A DNA stretch of 64,000 bases from a virus: the IMG/VR virus record IMGVR_UViG_3300044628_001312, positions 1 through 64,000 of that record; one strand, written 5' to 3'. Below, piece after piece: positions 14,714 through 25,900 of the stretch; the first letter of the stretch is position 1, and every line of letters begins with the position of its first letter. Under the pieces are notes generated by a model. The model was not told the origin of the DNA. It worked only from the letters and a program-made list of their open reading frames with translations, and did no database searches. Both the position numbers and the translations under genes were made by a program.

Positions 14714-17700
14714 TATATACCCTTCAGTATGTTTATTTCTTGTTGTAATGATTCTACCATATCCGATAGTTCTTGTACAGCCTTTGTTAAAGGCGCTACA
14801 AATTGCTCGTATCTTAGACTTTGTATTGCTTCTGGATCCTCAATATTATCTGATACCCAGCCGCCAAAATCTTCGACTTCAAGCTCATCTAGTACTTGCT
14901 TTACTTCTTGAGCTAGAAAACCAGCGTGTCTTCTTTTTCCTGGAACAGATACTGTTTCATATATGTCGTTTCCTTCTTCATCTTGCCCACTAATTTTTTG
15001 GGTTTTTACGATATCTATTTTTTCAACTGATACGCTATCTATGCCTATGTGCTTTACTTCTTTATCTACAAGAACTGGTTCTTTAGACCCTTCTATCCAC
15101 CTGTATGTAACTGGACGTAGTTTATTTATAAAGTTTAGTCCTAGCTCTGAATCAGAAATATCAGTTTTTAATCTACTGTCAGATGTTGTAATTGTTGAAT
15201 TATTTGAATAAATCTGTCTCCATCTTTTATTTTGCTGGATTCCAGTGCTTGATAAAGACCAGCCTCCGAGGTCATAAGTGTTGTCAGATCTTGGAGCCCA
15301 GTGACTATATACACCAAAACCTCCTGAAAGGGCATATCCATTCAGAAAGGCATCGCCATTTTGTTCAATTTTATAAGTTGTTCCGTTAGCAAAATATACG
15401 TCATCTTCCATATATAACCTATACCAAGAATATTGAGTGCTTCCTAAAGAAAATAGACCTTCGGTCCATGGGTAGCAAGTACTTGTCCAGCCAGAGTCAT
15501 CCGTAGATCTGAATCCTAAAGCCTTTACTACAAGACTTGTTACTCCTATTCCATTTACTGATTTAGTTCCTGCTGTATCTATGTATCCTGTGTCATTGTT
15601 TACAAATAATCTTCCCGTAAATGATCCAGTAGCTGCACTTAATGCTCCATAGAATGTAGCATCTCCTTGGTTTGTTATAGTAAAAGTAGGGCTTCCGTTT
15701 TTATAGCCTAAAATTCCTTCAGATGTTATTTTAACACCGCTACTTGCAGTTGAAGTTGATCCAGCATAGACCTCAAAGCCTGTGGCGTCAGCAGAAATTT
15801 TATTATTTACTGAATTCTGTACAATATATGCAGTTGCGCTTAATTTAGAATTTAAAGATGTTTTTGTAGCAAAAGATGTATCTCTTCGACTTGTCCAAGA
15901 GCTACCAGTCCAAGTTTTTAATTCATTATCTGCTGATGTGTCTATCCACAGGTCTCCTATTCTATTAGCAGTTGGTTCGGCAGCTGAAACAAATGTTGTA
16001 TTTTTTGTTGCCAAGTTCGTACTCAATGTAGCTGCTGATACATAATCTCCTTCAACACTTACGAGTCTACTGTTAATACCACTTGTAACCGTTTTTAAGG
16101 TATATAGATCTAGGCTTCCAGTTGTAGCGTAACCCTCAATTGTTGATCCTGCTCCAAGACCCAGGACTGCTCCTTCAGCATACAGAATACCTTCTTTTGA
16201 AACTCTAAACTTAGCAGTTGAAGAGCTGTTGCTTCCAACCCACAATCTAAAATCATCGGTTGCGCTAAGTCTGACTATTGGATAGATTGATCCTACTTGA
16301 TTTCCTAGCGTGATGTTTCCATCATTTTCAATTTTAGTATTGCTTGATGAGAATCCTGTTGTTGCAAGTGTCCATCCGCCAACTGTACCTAAATTGGCAT
16401 TTAATCTACCTGTTGATTGAACTAAAGAAAATGTTTGACCCGTTGCATTGTCCGTGCTTGTAGCATCATATGCAAATATACCCTCGCTACTAAATCTTAC
16501 TCTTGCCCCCGATGTTGGATTAGCGCCTGCAAAAAGAGTACCACTTGTAGTTGCCCCAGCTGGGATCGCTAGCTGGACATTACCTGTAAACTTGCCTCCT
16601 GTAGCATTTACATTTCCAGTTAGATATAGGTTTGTTCCATTCCAGTACATAAACTCTGTTGGGTTTCCAACTCTAAACTGACCAGTGGTAAGCCAAAAGT
16701 TATTACCTACGTTGGTAGTTGATTTATTTAATATAATTCCATGATAGGTTCCCGCAGTTAATGTTGGGCTTACAAGCGGATCTGTATTTAAATTAATACT
16801 TTGAGATATGCCTGTTCCTATTTTAAATAGATCTTGCGATGCCCCACCTATTGCTATAAAAGATTTAAGTCTTGCTAATGCACCTGCCGCTGTTCCATCT
16901 GCATCTGAAGCAATAAATGTTCCACTTGCGGCACCTGTCCAACTTACCACATCGTATGGTGTTGTTGATGCAACTTGATAATAATATGTTGTGTTTGGAA
17001 TTAATCCTGTTGCGGTAAAAGAGGTTGTTGTTATTCCGCTTACTGATGCGTATTCCCATAAAGGGTTTGTTACTGTTGATGGATTATCTGTTGACCATCT
17101 TATTGCATATCCCGCCGTTTTAACATTTGTAGATTGCGCCCAGCTAATTGTTGAAACAAGACTAAATCCGCTTAAATCTTTAGGATCAATAGAAGCGGAT
17201 GCAGAAGAACTAGCTGGGTTTTCAACAGTATATGTTGTATCAACATCTGCACTAAAAGGTGTTACTGGTCCAGCAGTGGCTTCTGATATATTTAAGTCAT
17301 CCCATTTATCTCTGGATCTAACCTTCACCCATCTTGGCGCAAAGGCGTTTGGCCCTGTTGTAAGAATTGAAACGTTAGTAGATGTTCCTGTATAAACAAT
17401 AGTTTGTGTAGCAAAATTACTGGTAAGGCTTTCAAATATAACAACATCTTCTTGTTCACTTAAAGGGTCAAGATCAAACTTAACTCCGTAAGATTGTGAT
17501 CCTGGAGTTAATGTTAAATTTTTTACAGCCTTAGTTAAATTTGGAATAGTAAAAGTTTCTTTCCAAACTGGGGACCTATCACTTTCTTTTATTTCTTTTG
17601 TCTCTGGGTCTTCGTGTAAATATGTAAAGAAGAATTTGTATTGTTTATTTTTTATAAGAGGAAGCTTTATTTTTTTTGTGTAAGAGTCTTTTGAGCCTAC

Positions 17701-17787
17701 GGCAGCAGAGGCAGCAGCTGCTGCAGGTGTTATTTCTAAATCAGGTGGTAATCTATAACCAACTTCATCTCTATCGTAAGCACCCAT
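14713..17787 (-). CDS. Large tail fibre with C-terminal S74 intramolecular chaperone
   Basis: 1024 residues. The N-terminal part (about 1-300) has fibronectin-type-III-like segments: a strand set around TGLIPNTTYYYQVAS is typical FN3. The middle is a Ser/Thr/Gly-rich beta-helical shaft with repeated short strands (TGNVNATGGKFTGNVQ, SSEGIFAYD, TSEGILGYK). The last 156 residues are an S74/endosialidase-type chaperone. They start at TSDSRLKTDI (around residue 868) with LRPVTYRW and HAGFLAQEV, and end in a coiled coil. In this family the chaperone trimerises the fibre and then cleaves itself off before the Ser in SDSRLK. It is the probable receptor-binding fibre or central tail fibre. Confidence 0.85.
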   Translation of the reverse strand: MGAYDRDEVGYRLPPDLEITPAAAAASAAVGSKDSYTKKIKLPLIKNKQYKFFFTYLHEDPETKEIKESDRSPVWKETFTIPNLTKAVKNLTLTPGSQSYGVKFDLDPLSEQEDVVIFESLTSNFATQTIVYTGTSTNVSILTTGPNAFAPRWVKVRSRDKWDDLNISEATAGPVTPFSADVDTTYTVENPASSSASASIDPKDLSGFSLVSTISWAQSTNVKTAGYAIRWSTDNPSTVTNPLWEYASVSGITTTSFTATGLIPNTTYYYQVASTTPYDVVSWTGAASGTFIASDADGTAAGALARLKSFIAIGGASQDLFKIGTGISQSINLNTDPLVSPTLTAGTYHGIILNKSTTNVGNNFWLTTGQFRVGNPTEFMYWNGTNLYLTGNVNATGGKFTGNVQLAIPAGATTSGTLFAGANPTSGARVRFSSEGIFAYDATSTDNATGQTFSLVQSTGRLNANLGTVGGWTLATTGFSSSNTKIENDGNITLGNQVGSIYPIVRLSATDDFRLWVGSNSSSTAKFRVSKEGILYAEGAVLGLGAGSTIEGYATTGSLDLYTLKTVTSGINSRLVSVEGDYVSAATLSTNLATKNTTFVSAAEPTANRIGDLWIDTSADNELKTWTGSSWTSRRDTSFATKTSLNSKLSATAYIVQNSVNNKISADATGFEVYAGSTSTASSGVKITSEGILGYKNGSPTFTITNQGDATFYGALSAATGSFTGRLFVNNDTGYIDTAGTKSVNGIGVTSLVVKALGFRSTDDSGWTSTCYPWTEGLFSLGSTQYSWYRLYMEDDVYFANGTTYKIEQNGDAFLNGYALSGGFGVYSHWAPRSDNTYDLGGWSLSSTGIQQNKRWRQIYSNNSTITTSDSRLKTDISDSELGLNFINKLRPVTYRWIEGSKEPVLVDKEVKHIGIDSVSVEKIDIVKTQKISGQDEEGNDIYETVSVPGKRRHAGFLAQEVKQVLDELEVEDFGGWVSDNIEDPEAIQSLRYEQFVAPLTKAVQELSDMVESLQQEINILKGI

Positions 17788-18743
17788 TAAAAATCTAATC
17801 CAATTCTATATTCAATAACCATTTGTTTTCCAAAGGTCTTTACAATAGGAGTAGTTAAAACCGATCTACTAATAAGACCGTAGTCTGTTCTAAATGCATC
17901 TTCGTCATTAATTCTTAATCCATCAAACAACACTGTTGTTGCTCCCGATGATTTTGCTTTTACGCCTACTCCAATTTTAACAATAGAAGTCTGATCTGGA
18001 AGGCCAGACCCATAACCGCTGCTGTAAAGATTGTTTAAAGTTAATGATTTAATCTTGTCTCCTGTTGATACGTCTCCTGCATATCTAATCTCATAGTAGT
18101 TATTGTTTGAGTCATACATTCTTACAAATACGTAATCTAAGTTTAAATCAGATTGACGATATGCAATTGTTAGGCTATCTAGTGCGCTGTATCCAGATAC
18201 GTCTATATTAAAATTATTAAAATATTGTTTTGTGCCAGAAGAAAGTGCACTCATAGATAAATAGTAAGTTCCAATTTTAGGAGTTGGTGTTGTTAATACA
18301 GTAGGGTATAGCCCACCTGAATCTACCCAGCTTTGATTGTCTTCAAAAGTGGAAATAGAATTACTTGCGTAGTCTGTGCTTGACAAAGATACAGTTGGAA
18401 AAAGACCTAACTCATTAATTACTCCTACAACATCTACTGGTATTGTTGTCTTGTGAACTACACCATATGTGCTAACTCCTGTTACTGAGCTAGTTTGTAT
18501 GTCAATACTACTCATTGTTACTGGAGATCTATAAAATTCAAATCCTAGCTGTGTGTCATTTACTGATGCTGCAGTAGAACCTATGCCAATTGCAATATCT
18601 TTTAAATTTGTATTTGATTGTCCCGCAAGGTACTGTGTTAAATATCTTTTACCAAATTTAGTTATTAGGTTTTTATTACGGCATATCTCTTTGCCGTCTT
18701 CGTAAAGGATATATTCTCCAACTAGGTTTAGTTTATTGTCCAT
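17787..18743 (-). CDS. Minor tail protein with lectin-like insertion
   Basis: The 318-residue protein opens with GEYILYEDGKEICRNKNLITKFGKRYLTQYLAG in two parts, then IAIGIGSTAASVNDTQLGFEFYRSPV. I associate this with minor tail and upper-baseplate proteins of actinophages. The middle (about 125-275) is a beta-sandwich-like insertion ending VLFDGLRINDED, similar to carbohydrate-binding or concanavalin modules. The final segment (TDYGLISRSVLTTPIVKTFGKQMVIEYRIGLDF, in parts) resumes the first domain. It overlaps neighbours by 11 nt and by TAATG, within the tail-tip gene set. Confidence 0.65.
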   Translation of the reverse strand: MDNKLNLVGEYILYEDGKEICRNKNLITKFGKRYLTQYLAGQSNTNLKDIAIGIGSTAASVNDTQLGFEFYRSPVTMSSIDIQTSSVTGVSTYGVVHKTTIPVDVVGVINELGLFPTVSLSSTDYASNSISTFEDNQSWVDSGGLYPTVLTTPTPKIGTYYLSMSALSSGTKQYFNNFNIDVSGYSALDSLTIAYRQSDLNLDYVFVRMYDSNNNYYEIRYAGDVSTGDKIKSLTLNNLYSSGYGSGLPDQTSIVKIGVGVKAKSSGATTVLFDGLRINDEDAFRTDYGLISRSVLTTPIVKTFGKQMVIEYRIGLDF

Positions 18744-19086
18744 AAATCTCTGCCCCCACTACTGTTTCTCCGCCGCTATTTTTAACATTAAATACAAACT
18801 CAACATATTGATTTTTGTTTTTGTCTGTAACCATGGTCTTGCTTACAAGAGTTATATCAGACAAAGACGGTGCCCTTAGACCATCTCCTGGATCCTCTGG
18901 AAGCTCTGGGTCCTCTGGATCAAAGCCTGGATCTTCTCCAGTAGGGTCTGCGATACCAGTAAGCGTGTCTTTACCAACAATAGCATAATAGTCTGGCTTA
19001 AGAGTTTTAATTAAAGGGTCTCCTTCAAAAAGCAAAAGCTTTTTTACTTTTGCCGTTGAGGACGCTGGGTTTTTAATATTACTCAT
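18733..19086 (-). CDS. Small tail protein with acidic Pro-rich linker
   Basis: The 117-residue protein has an N-terminal strand region (KVKKLLLFEGDPLIKTLKPDYYAIVG). A disordered linker of Pro, Glu, Asp and Gly follows (repeats of PEDPE/DPG). A C-terminal beta segment (LSDITLVSKTMVTDKNKNQY, VEFVFNVKNSGG) comes last. The last part looks like half of an Ig- or FN3-type domain. It is placed between two large tail-tip proteins, with an 11-nt overlap downstream. No family is recognised. Confidence 0.6.
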   Translation of the reverse strand: MSNIKNPASSTAKVKKLLLFEGDPLIKTLKPDYYAIVGKDTLTGIADPTGEDPGFDPEDPELPEDPGDGLRAPSLSDITLVSKTMVTDKNKNQYVEFVFNVKNSGGETVVGAEIYGQ

Positions 19087-19105
19087 ATTTACATTCTACC
19101 ATTTC

Positions 19106-22100
19106 TCATGTATAAATTGACCTACACGCTATGTTTGTTGTAGGCGGAGAATCCTTATCGTAGGTACTATCAATAGACAGAACAACAAATTTATTAGCCT
19201 GAAACCCAGAGGGTATCGTTGAGTTTTCAGAAGAATATAGTCCATTATCTGGGTAAGAAATTTCCACAATATCTCCTATTTGTATTAGGGGATTAAAAAA
19301 TGTTTCTAGTGTGACAACCTTTTGCTGCTTAGACCACTGCTTTGTCATAAACTTAGATAGCTCAATTGCTTCTGACTCCCTCTGAATCCATGTGGAGTCA
19401 AAGCCTACAATTTCCTTTTTTTCTTCATCTGTAAGTGCTGGGTCAATATATTCAAATGGATCTGAAGGCACGATATAGTTGCCAACCACGACAAACTGTT
19501 TCTCTTCGCTATTAGCAAGATCCGTAAATGTTCCAGTGTTGTTTATTACATAGATGTCCATTCCAAAAGAATCTATTGAGGTTCCAGCAATTGTTACATC
19601 TGGATTATTTACTAGGCTTGGGTAAAGCGGAAAGCCTGGAGTAGTATACCTAGCTGTAATCTTTTTAAGTTCTCTTGCAACTGGACCAAACTCTCTGACC
19701 CACGAGGTGCTTTCGGTTTGTCCCTTTTGATTAAAAATAAACTCTCCGAATGTTTTAATAATTGTAGACTCTCCGCCCATAAATCCTTTGTAAGGATTAT
19801 ATTTTTTATCAGCAGTAAAGTCTGATTCATCTATAGCAGAAGCATAAACATAGTCAAATGCTGATACCCCTTGAAGGGAAGCAATTCCAATTTTTTCTGT
19901 AATTGTTATTGGAGACTGGTCTACCACAATAAACTCTTTGTTATTAATAGATATTCTTAAAGTTAAAACTTTAGCGGATCCTCCTGTAGGTACAGAATAA
20001 TTTGCACGGATATCTATTCTATATAGTCTTCCTCCACTTATTCCTGTCAAGATACTACCGTCTTCTTCTTTTTGTGAGTCAGTCATCTTAATAAGTTTTC
20101 CGTCTACAATTTTGTAAAATGAAAGTTCTCTAAATCCTTTATCTGCACTTGTGTTTTGGGTTGTTGCTACTGATAAAAAATAACCACTTTTGTTAGTTGA
20201 GTTTAATGAAAATGCTATACCCGAAATTGTTCTTTGCTCTCCCGTGGCTTCGCCTTTTGAATTCTTTAACAATGGGAAATACATATTTGTTCCAATCGAA
20301 AAGTTTTCCCCCTTAAGATATTTAGCCGTATCTGTTGTTACAAGAGTATATATCTTGTTTGGAACAGGCTCTTTTATGGTTGGATCTTGTGTACTATCTT
20401 TTAATGTTCCCAGCGGGGCAAAAATTGTCATCATTGACCTAGGTATGGCACTAAATAAATTATTTGGATTTGCTAAGTCTTTACCGTTCTCATCTTTAAT
20501 AGCAACTTCTTTTAAAGTAAATGCTGATTCAGTATTGTCAGGAGTAAAGTTTCCAGTCTCTGAGTTCCATTTTTGTCCCGTCCATTCCATTCTTAGGGAA
20601 TCAATATCTGCGCTATGTGTTAAATCAGCATCGGCAGTTACTGCATTAAAAACATTTCTTTCTTTAATTCTATACTCGCCTGTTGGCCTAAAGGTGTTAG
20701 GCTTAGCAAGACCTAAGTTAGACTGTATGTCTGATTCATTCTTTATCCACTTATACGCAACGGCTGGGCTTCCTGAAACTGGCTCATAAACAAACTTAAT
20801 AGCGTCATACTCAATAATTTCTTTTCCTAAAACTAAATACCCTGTGTAGGAATAAAATTGCTGTGCGGCTCCTGAAATTTCTACTGGCCTTAATTTAATT
20901 ACTCCCTTTGGTGCATCTGTTTCTGCTGTAGCAACCTTTGGCAAATCAGCCATTAGTGCTGCTGATCCAAGTGTGACTACTGGGGAAGTATAAAGGTTGT
21001 CGGCATCTCCATCATAATTAGATGTAAGCTGTGGGCTATACATAACTTTAATAGCTTTTACTGATGGAACATTTTCAATTGATATTCCTGATATGTTTGC
21101 TAGCTTTCCATCTGCTGTATTGCTATATCTAAAAGAAGCGTCTGGGTTTTTTGCTGTATTAAATATATATCCTCTTGGATAAAATTGCAGAACATCGTTG
21201 TTGTCAAAAACAGCAATCATCTGAGTGTCCTTACATAAATCTTGTATGTGCTGCCAAACTGTCTTTTGAGGATCGGTGTACCAGTAGTAGGGAGCAACAA
21301 TAGAGGTATCGGTATCTACTAGATTAAATTTATAATTGGAAAATCCAACTGAATCTAACAGTCTTCTGATTATAGCAACTGTGGACATGTCCTTTGTTAC
21401 AATATCTGGTGGCTTAATATACTGAAGTTCTCTTGCCCCATCTAATGCATTAATAGAAACTTCTCCAAATTCATCTACCTCATATGAGTCAAGGTAAAAA
21501 ACACCTAGATTAATTTTTTCTGATTCAACTATAACGTGTGGTCTAATTGTAATGTTTTCATAAAGGCTTAATTTGTTTTTATTAAAAGCTTTAGTCTTAT
21601 CATAATTGTCATAGGACTTATCGTATGCATTTAAACTAAGTCTTAAATAGTTTGCTGTTACATCTCCAACTGGGACTAAGCCATTGATTGAGTCTGATGA
21701 GTTCTGAGATATATCAAATGATTGAAGAATGTCTGTTACATCCTTTACTAGTCTTGCTGATATTTCAATTATTCCTAGGTACCCGCCTGCAGTACTTATA
21801 CTATTAACTTGTAACTTCAACCCGCTTAGGTCTACCCCTGTAGAAACGGTTGCAGGTTCTACGTCTACCCAAGCCGATCCGTTGTAGTATAAGTTTACTA
21901 TTCCGTTATCTGGGCAAGTTGTTCCTGTATATATTGTAGACTCTACTCCAGATAGACTTAAAAGTTTTACGTTCCAGGATGTAGGTTTGGAGTGAGATGT
22001 TTCAAACTTAAGAACAATTTTATTTGCTGCAGCAGTTTTTACTGCTGGGTATGAAACAGTTAATATACAATTTGTTAAAGAGGTACTTCCGCTTGCTGCC

Positions 22101-22504
22101 TTTGGGGTTACCCAATATTTATAAGCAGTTTTTATTCCAGAAAAATATAGTCTTTTATTTAATTCCTTTGCCGCCGCATATGTTTTACCATCTGCTGACC
22201 CACTAGCAGCAAGTGTTGTGCTAAGGCTTGGGTCTGCTGCAATCATATATTGAATCCCAGCTACCTTTGGGCGTCTTGGATCAATAATGCTTTTTATTGG
22301 AAATAGCTTTTCAAAAGGCTTATATTGATATCCGCCTTGATTCTGTGGAGCAGTCAGGGTTGCTGTTATAACGCCTTCAGGGGCTGTTACAGCCACTCCT
22401 GATATTAGGTCGTTCATATTATACTCAACACGACATCCGTTAGTTACAGATACGTTTACGGCCTTGCTTAAGGCATTCGTTGTATTTGCTGATACCTGTA
22501 TCAT
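19106..22504 (-). CDS. Tail hub/baseplate-like protein (1132 residues)
   Basis: The start at ATG 22504 overlaps the stop of the preceding gene (TAATG) and has AGAGG upstream; an alternative 33 nt further up is less likely. A galactose-binding-like or discoidin-like beta domain precedes a hub-like region. The hub part (about 290-480) contains SYEVDEFGEVSINALDGAREL and TVWQHIQDLCKDTQMIAVFD-NNDVLQFYPRG. This resembles the gpD/gp27-type central hub that joins tail tube to spike or fibres. A second beta-rich insertion (about 720-900, with a lectin-like SGYFLSVATTQN) follows, and it ends with ETFFNPLIQIGDIVEISYP. It is a probable tail-associated adsorption protein. Confidence 0.72.
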   Translation of the reverse strand: MIQVSANTTNALSKAVNVSVTNGCRVEYNMNDLISGVAVTAPEGVITATLTAPQNQGGYQYKPFEKLFPIKSIIDPRRPKVAGIQYMIAADPSLSTTLAASGSADGKTYAAAKELNKRLYFSGIKTAYKYWVTPKAASGSTSLTNCILTVSYPAVKTAAANKIVLKFETSHSKPTSWNVKLLSLSGVESTIYTGTTCPDNGIVNLYYNGSAWVDVEPATVSTGVDLSGLKLQVNSISTAGGYLGIIEISARLVKDVTDILQSFDISQNSSDSINGLVPVGDVTANYLRLSLNAYDKSYDNYDKTKAFNKNKLSLYENITIRPHVIVESEKINLGVFYLDSYEVDEFGEVSINALDGARELQYIKPPDIVTKDMSTVAIIRRLLDSVGFSNYKFNLVDTDTSIVAPYYWYTDPQKTVWQHIQDLCKDTQMIAVFDNNDVLQFYPRGYIFNTAKNPDASFRYSNTADGKLANISGISIENVPSVKAIKVMYSPQLTSNYDGDADNLYTSPVVTLGSAALMADLPKVATAETDAPKGVIKLRPVEISGAAQQFYSYTGYLVLGKEIIEYDAIKFVYEPVSGSPAVAYKWIKNESDIQSNLGLAKPNTFRPTGEYRIKERNVFNAVTADADLTHSADIDSLRMEWTGQKWNSETGNFTPDNTESAFTLKEVAIKDENGKDLANPNNLFSAIPRSMMTIFAPLGTLKDSTQDPTIKEPVPNKIYTLVTTDTAKYLKGENFSIGTNMYFPLLKNSKGEATGEQRTISGIAFSLNSTNKSGYFLSVATTQNTSADKGFRELSFYKIVDGKLIKMTDSQKEEDGSILTGISGGRLYRIDIRANYSVPTGGSAKVLTLRISINNKEFIVVDQSPITITEKIGIASLQGVSAFDYVYASAIDESDFTADKKYNPYKGFMGGESTIIKTFGEFIFNQKGQTESTSWVREFGPVARELKKITARYTTPGFPLYPSLVNNPDVTIAGTSIDSFGMDIYVINNTGTFTDLANSEEKQFVVVGNYIVPSDPFEYIDPALTDEEKKEIVGFDSTWIQRESEAIELSKFMTKQWSKQQKVVTLETFFNPLIQIGDIVEISYPDNGLYSSENSTIPSGFQANKFVVLSIDSTYDKDSPPTTNIACRSIYT

Positions 22505-22971
22505 TATACCTCTTCTAAGGAGAGAGAGACGTCCCAAAATTCTTGTGGGACGGAAGCTGAAGAAGACTTAACGTTTCTTTTCATAACTGTAAAATTACAT
22601 GAGGTAAATGACATTAAAATAATTTCATCTCTAGCCGCTACTCCGTTGTATGATATCTTTACCTTGAAGGCACCCTTGCCTTTATTTAAATAAAAAGATT
22701 TAATTTCTGAGGCGCCCATGCCTCCGTCTACTGTCATTGTATTATCAGTTGGCAGCATTCCCCAGCTTGCGCTAAATTGTTTCTTATCTGCAATCCAAAT
22801 TTTTCTAAGGGATCCGTTAGACATTCTTTGAGTCTTTTCTATTCTATCTATTTCTAGAGAGGCGCTAGATCTGTTGTGCTCAGAGACCTTTGTCCATGTT
22901 GGGTTTACAAGGTCAGTTCCTGTATCAAAATATAATAGGGAACCTACTGGGAGTGTCATTGGATAGCTCAT
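22504..22971 (-). CDS. Distal tail / tail tip protein
   Basis: The 155-residue beta-rich protein lies directly behind the tape measure gene with a 4-nt overlap, the usual place for the distal tail (Dit) component in siphoviruses. It contains LEIDRIEKTQRMSNGSLRK and IWIADKKQFSASWGMLP. These recall the tube-like domain used to interface the tail tube with the hub. KGAFKVKISYNGVAARDEIILM and the ending FWDVSLSLEEV support a small beta-barrel. The assignment is by position and general pattern. Confidence 0.6.
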   Translation of the reverse strand: MSYPMTLPVGSLLYFDTGTDLVNPTWTKVSEHNRSSASLEIDRIEKTQRMSNGSLRKIWIADKKQFSASWGMLPTDNTMTVDGGMGASEIKSFYLNKGKGAFKVKISYNGVAARDEIILMSFTSCNFTVMKRNVKSSSASVPQEFWDVSLSLEEV

Positions 22972-25900
22972 GTGTTTTTAATACCTACATTCATTGGGTT
23001 GCCCTTCATTTTAGCATTAGTTTTTATATTGGCCTGCAAGAATTCATATGCTGCAACCTTTGCTTTACTTATTAATTGATCCTCATTCATTCCTGGAGAG
23101 GCATGAATATGTTGTGTATAATTAATTACACCTTGTCCTACCCCTGAATCACGCATTGGTTCAAACATTTTTGCTGCTTGCTTAATATCGTATCTAGGTG
23201 AAGCATATGGTACCTTAGCCATATTAGGAATAACCATTCCGCCAAATGCCATTTCTGGTCCACGGTCTCCGACAATAGTAGGAACATTTGGATTAAGCTT
23301 CATTGTTCCGTAACCAGCTTTTACTGCTTGAACGTTAAGACCAGCTCTCCCTGCATCAGAAGTTACCTTCCACTTTTTACCATTTTTATCTACAAACTCA
23401 ACACCAACCCAAGTAGAGCCTCGTTTGCCATCAGATATTTGAGATGCTCCTGCTGCCATAAGTGTAGATGGATGAATAATTGTAGATCCTGCATAGGCTC
23501 CAGCGGTTACGCCTAAAGTTGTAGGAACAGAACTAATCTTAGCAGTAGCATTTGATTGGCCAACATCCATCTTCTTTCCATTAATAATAATATCTCCGCT
23601 GCCCATTTGAATACCCTTTGAGGCTAATCCTTTTGTAATAGCTCCTTCTACCCCGCCCATTATTCCCAGGGCTTGGGTACCTACATCAATTGGAGTTTTA
23701 ACACCCTTTGGATGAGTTGGTTGTTTAAATTCAGGAACTGTTCCAGGCTTTGCTGTTCTTACTGCTCCAACAAGGCCTGCAGCAGCCTCTCTACCAGCAT
23801 TTGGGTCTTCATCAGTTCCAAACTTAATATAATCCTCTATACTTTTTCCTGCAGCAGCTGCATTTAGTGCTAAGGTGACCATTGCTTGATTAACATCATC
23901 AATCTTTTGTTTTTGCTTATCAATCCTTGCATTTAATGAGCCCAATTTTTCTGCAGCAATTGATGCATTGTCTGACATCTTTTGTTGTCCGTCATTAATT
24001 AATTTTATCTTAGCCTCAAGAGGAGCATTGGCTAGCTTAAGAGCATCTTCAATTGCTTTCTTTTGAGAGTTGTATTGCTGATCTGATTGCAGACCTTGAA
24101 TATCTAAGCTTGCTTGTTGTGCTGCAGCAGTATTGCCTGTTGCTAAAGCTGCTTCGTATGCTGCTTGTGCTTTTGCAATTTGTCTTGCAATATCGCCCTC
24201 TTGCTTTGCTGCATCTAATGCTTTTAGTCTTGACTCTGCAAGTTTATTATTAGCATCTATTTGCTTTTGCAAACCCTTTAGCTGCTCTCTAGTGTTTATT
24301 TGTTGCTGAGCAGTTTGTCCTTTGGCCGCTTGCATTAATGCCTTTTGTTGATCTGTTAGCTTCTTTAAATCTATGTACTGTTGTTTTAATAGACCCTCTT
24401 TGTTCGCAGCAACGGTTGCTTCTGATATGGAATCTGCAACTTTTGATAGTGTAGATACAGCCTCAGCGCCTAACTTTGAAAGATCTCCAGTAAATCCCTT
24501 TGCTGCAAGATTCATCTTTTCAAATAAGCTAACTATTGTATCCATAGGATTAATAATCTTTTTAAGTTCTGGATTCTGCTTAATCATTTCCGCTCTAGTT
24601 TTTGCAGTAAGAACAGCTTTAGAAGATTCTAGCTTATTTAGTTTTTGAAGCATTGCTTCTTGGGCTTGATACTGAGTTAATACTTTTGTATTTCCACTCT
24701 TGTCTTCTCTAGCAGCTTTTTTACTTTGCTCAATCATATCAATGATTCCTGCATCGATAGCAGTTAGACCTGTATTTACTGCCTGTGCTTTCTCTTTACC
24801 ATCTGAGGCAGTAGTATAAGTGTTTATTGCAGCCTCGGCTGCATCTTGTCCTGTTTTAATATTTCTAAATGCACGATTACCTACAGTAAATGCACCAGCC
24901 TTTTCTCCCTTTTCAGAAAGCTTAAACATTGTAAATATCTTCTTGCTTGCTTCATCTGCTGATAACCCAGCAGCCATTAGAGCAGTCTTAATGTCTATTG
25001 CTACTTGTGGAAGTTCACTTTCTTTAGACTGATTAATTAATTTAATTTGATCAGTATATACTTCCTTAACTTCCTTCTTAAGCTTCTTATACTCTTCAAT
25101 TGTCATGGATATAGGAAGTCCAGCATCTTGCATGCTTTCATAAAGGAACTGATTTCTTTCTCGTATTGCTTCTATGTTTTTAACAGTATCTGCAAGCTTT
25201 GAGTTGTAATCAGTAAACTTAAGTCCCGCCTTTTTGGCAGCTTCTTCTGTTAGTCCGTATTGTGTTACCCCAACTCTTAAATGTTCGTTGTGATCCCTTA
25301 TTCTTTTATTGATAAGAATAAAAGCTCCTGTTGCTACAGCAAGTCCTACATTTAATCTTGTAAGACCCATTCCAATTCTTCCCAGGGTTCTTGTTACTGC
25401 GCTCCCGCTCTTGGCAGAATTCTGAAGAGCTGCGCCGTATCTATTGAGCATTCTTCCGCCCTTGGCGTATGTTCCATCTTCCAACATTTCACCAGCAACT
25501 TTTGTCCCTCTTGCTGTAGAGAATATAGGAGTTTTTGCAGAAGCTGGAATCTTAGACATAAGTCCACCGACTCTTCCTTGTGCGCCTTCAGCTTTTGTCT
25601 GCATCATTGCCGTCATCATCATTTGAGGTATGATAAATGAAAGCGTCTGCATTATTGTTTGAAGTAAAGGATTAGTAATCTTGCTCGCAATTAGCATTGG
25701 TGCTAGTGAGGCTCCAAGCATTGCAATGTTTCCGCCCTTCATGTATCCGTTTGGAACAATGCCTCCTGAATTTCTAGGTACAAATAGCTCTGGTCCTTTT
25801 TCTCCCACAACGTATGGTTGACCTGCGTTAACTGGTCCGCCCATTTCTCTTTTTTCTAAACCAAATATAATTTTCTTTAAAGATTCTGTAAGCGGAGTAT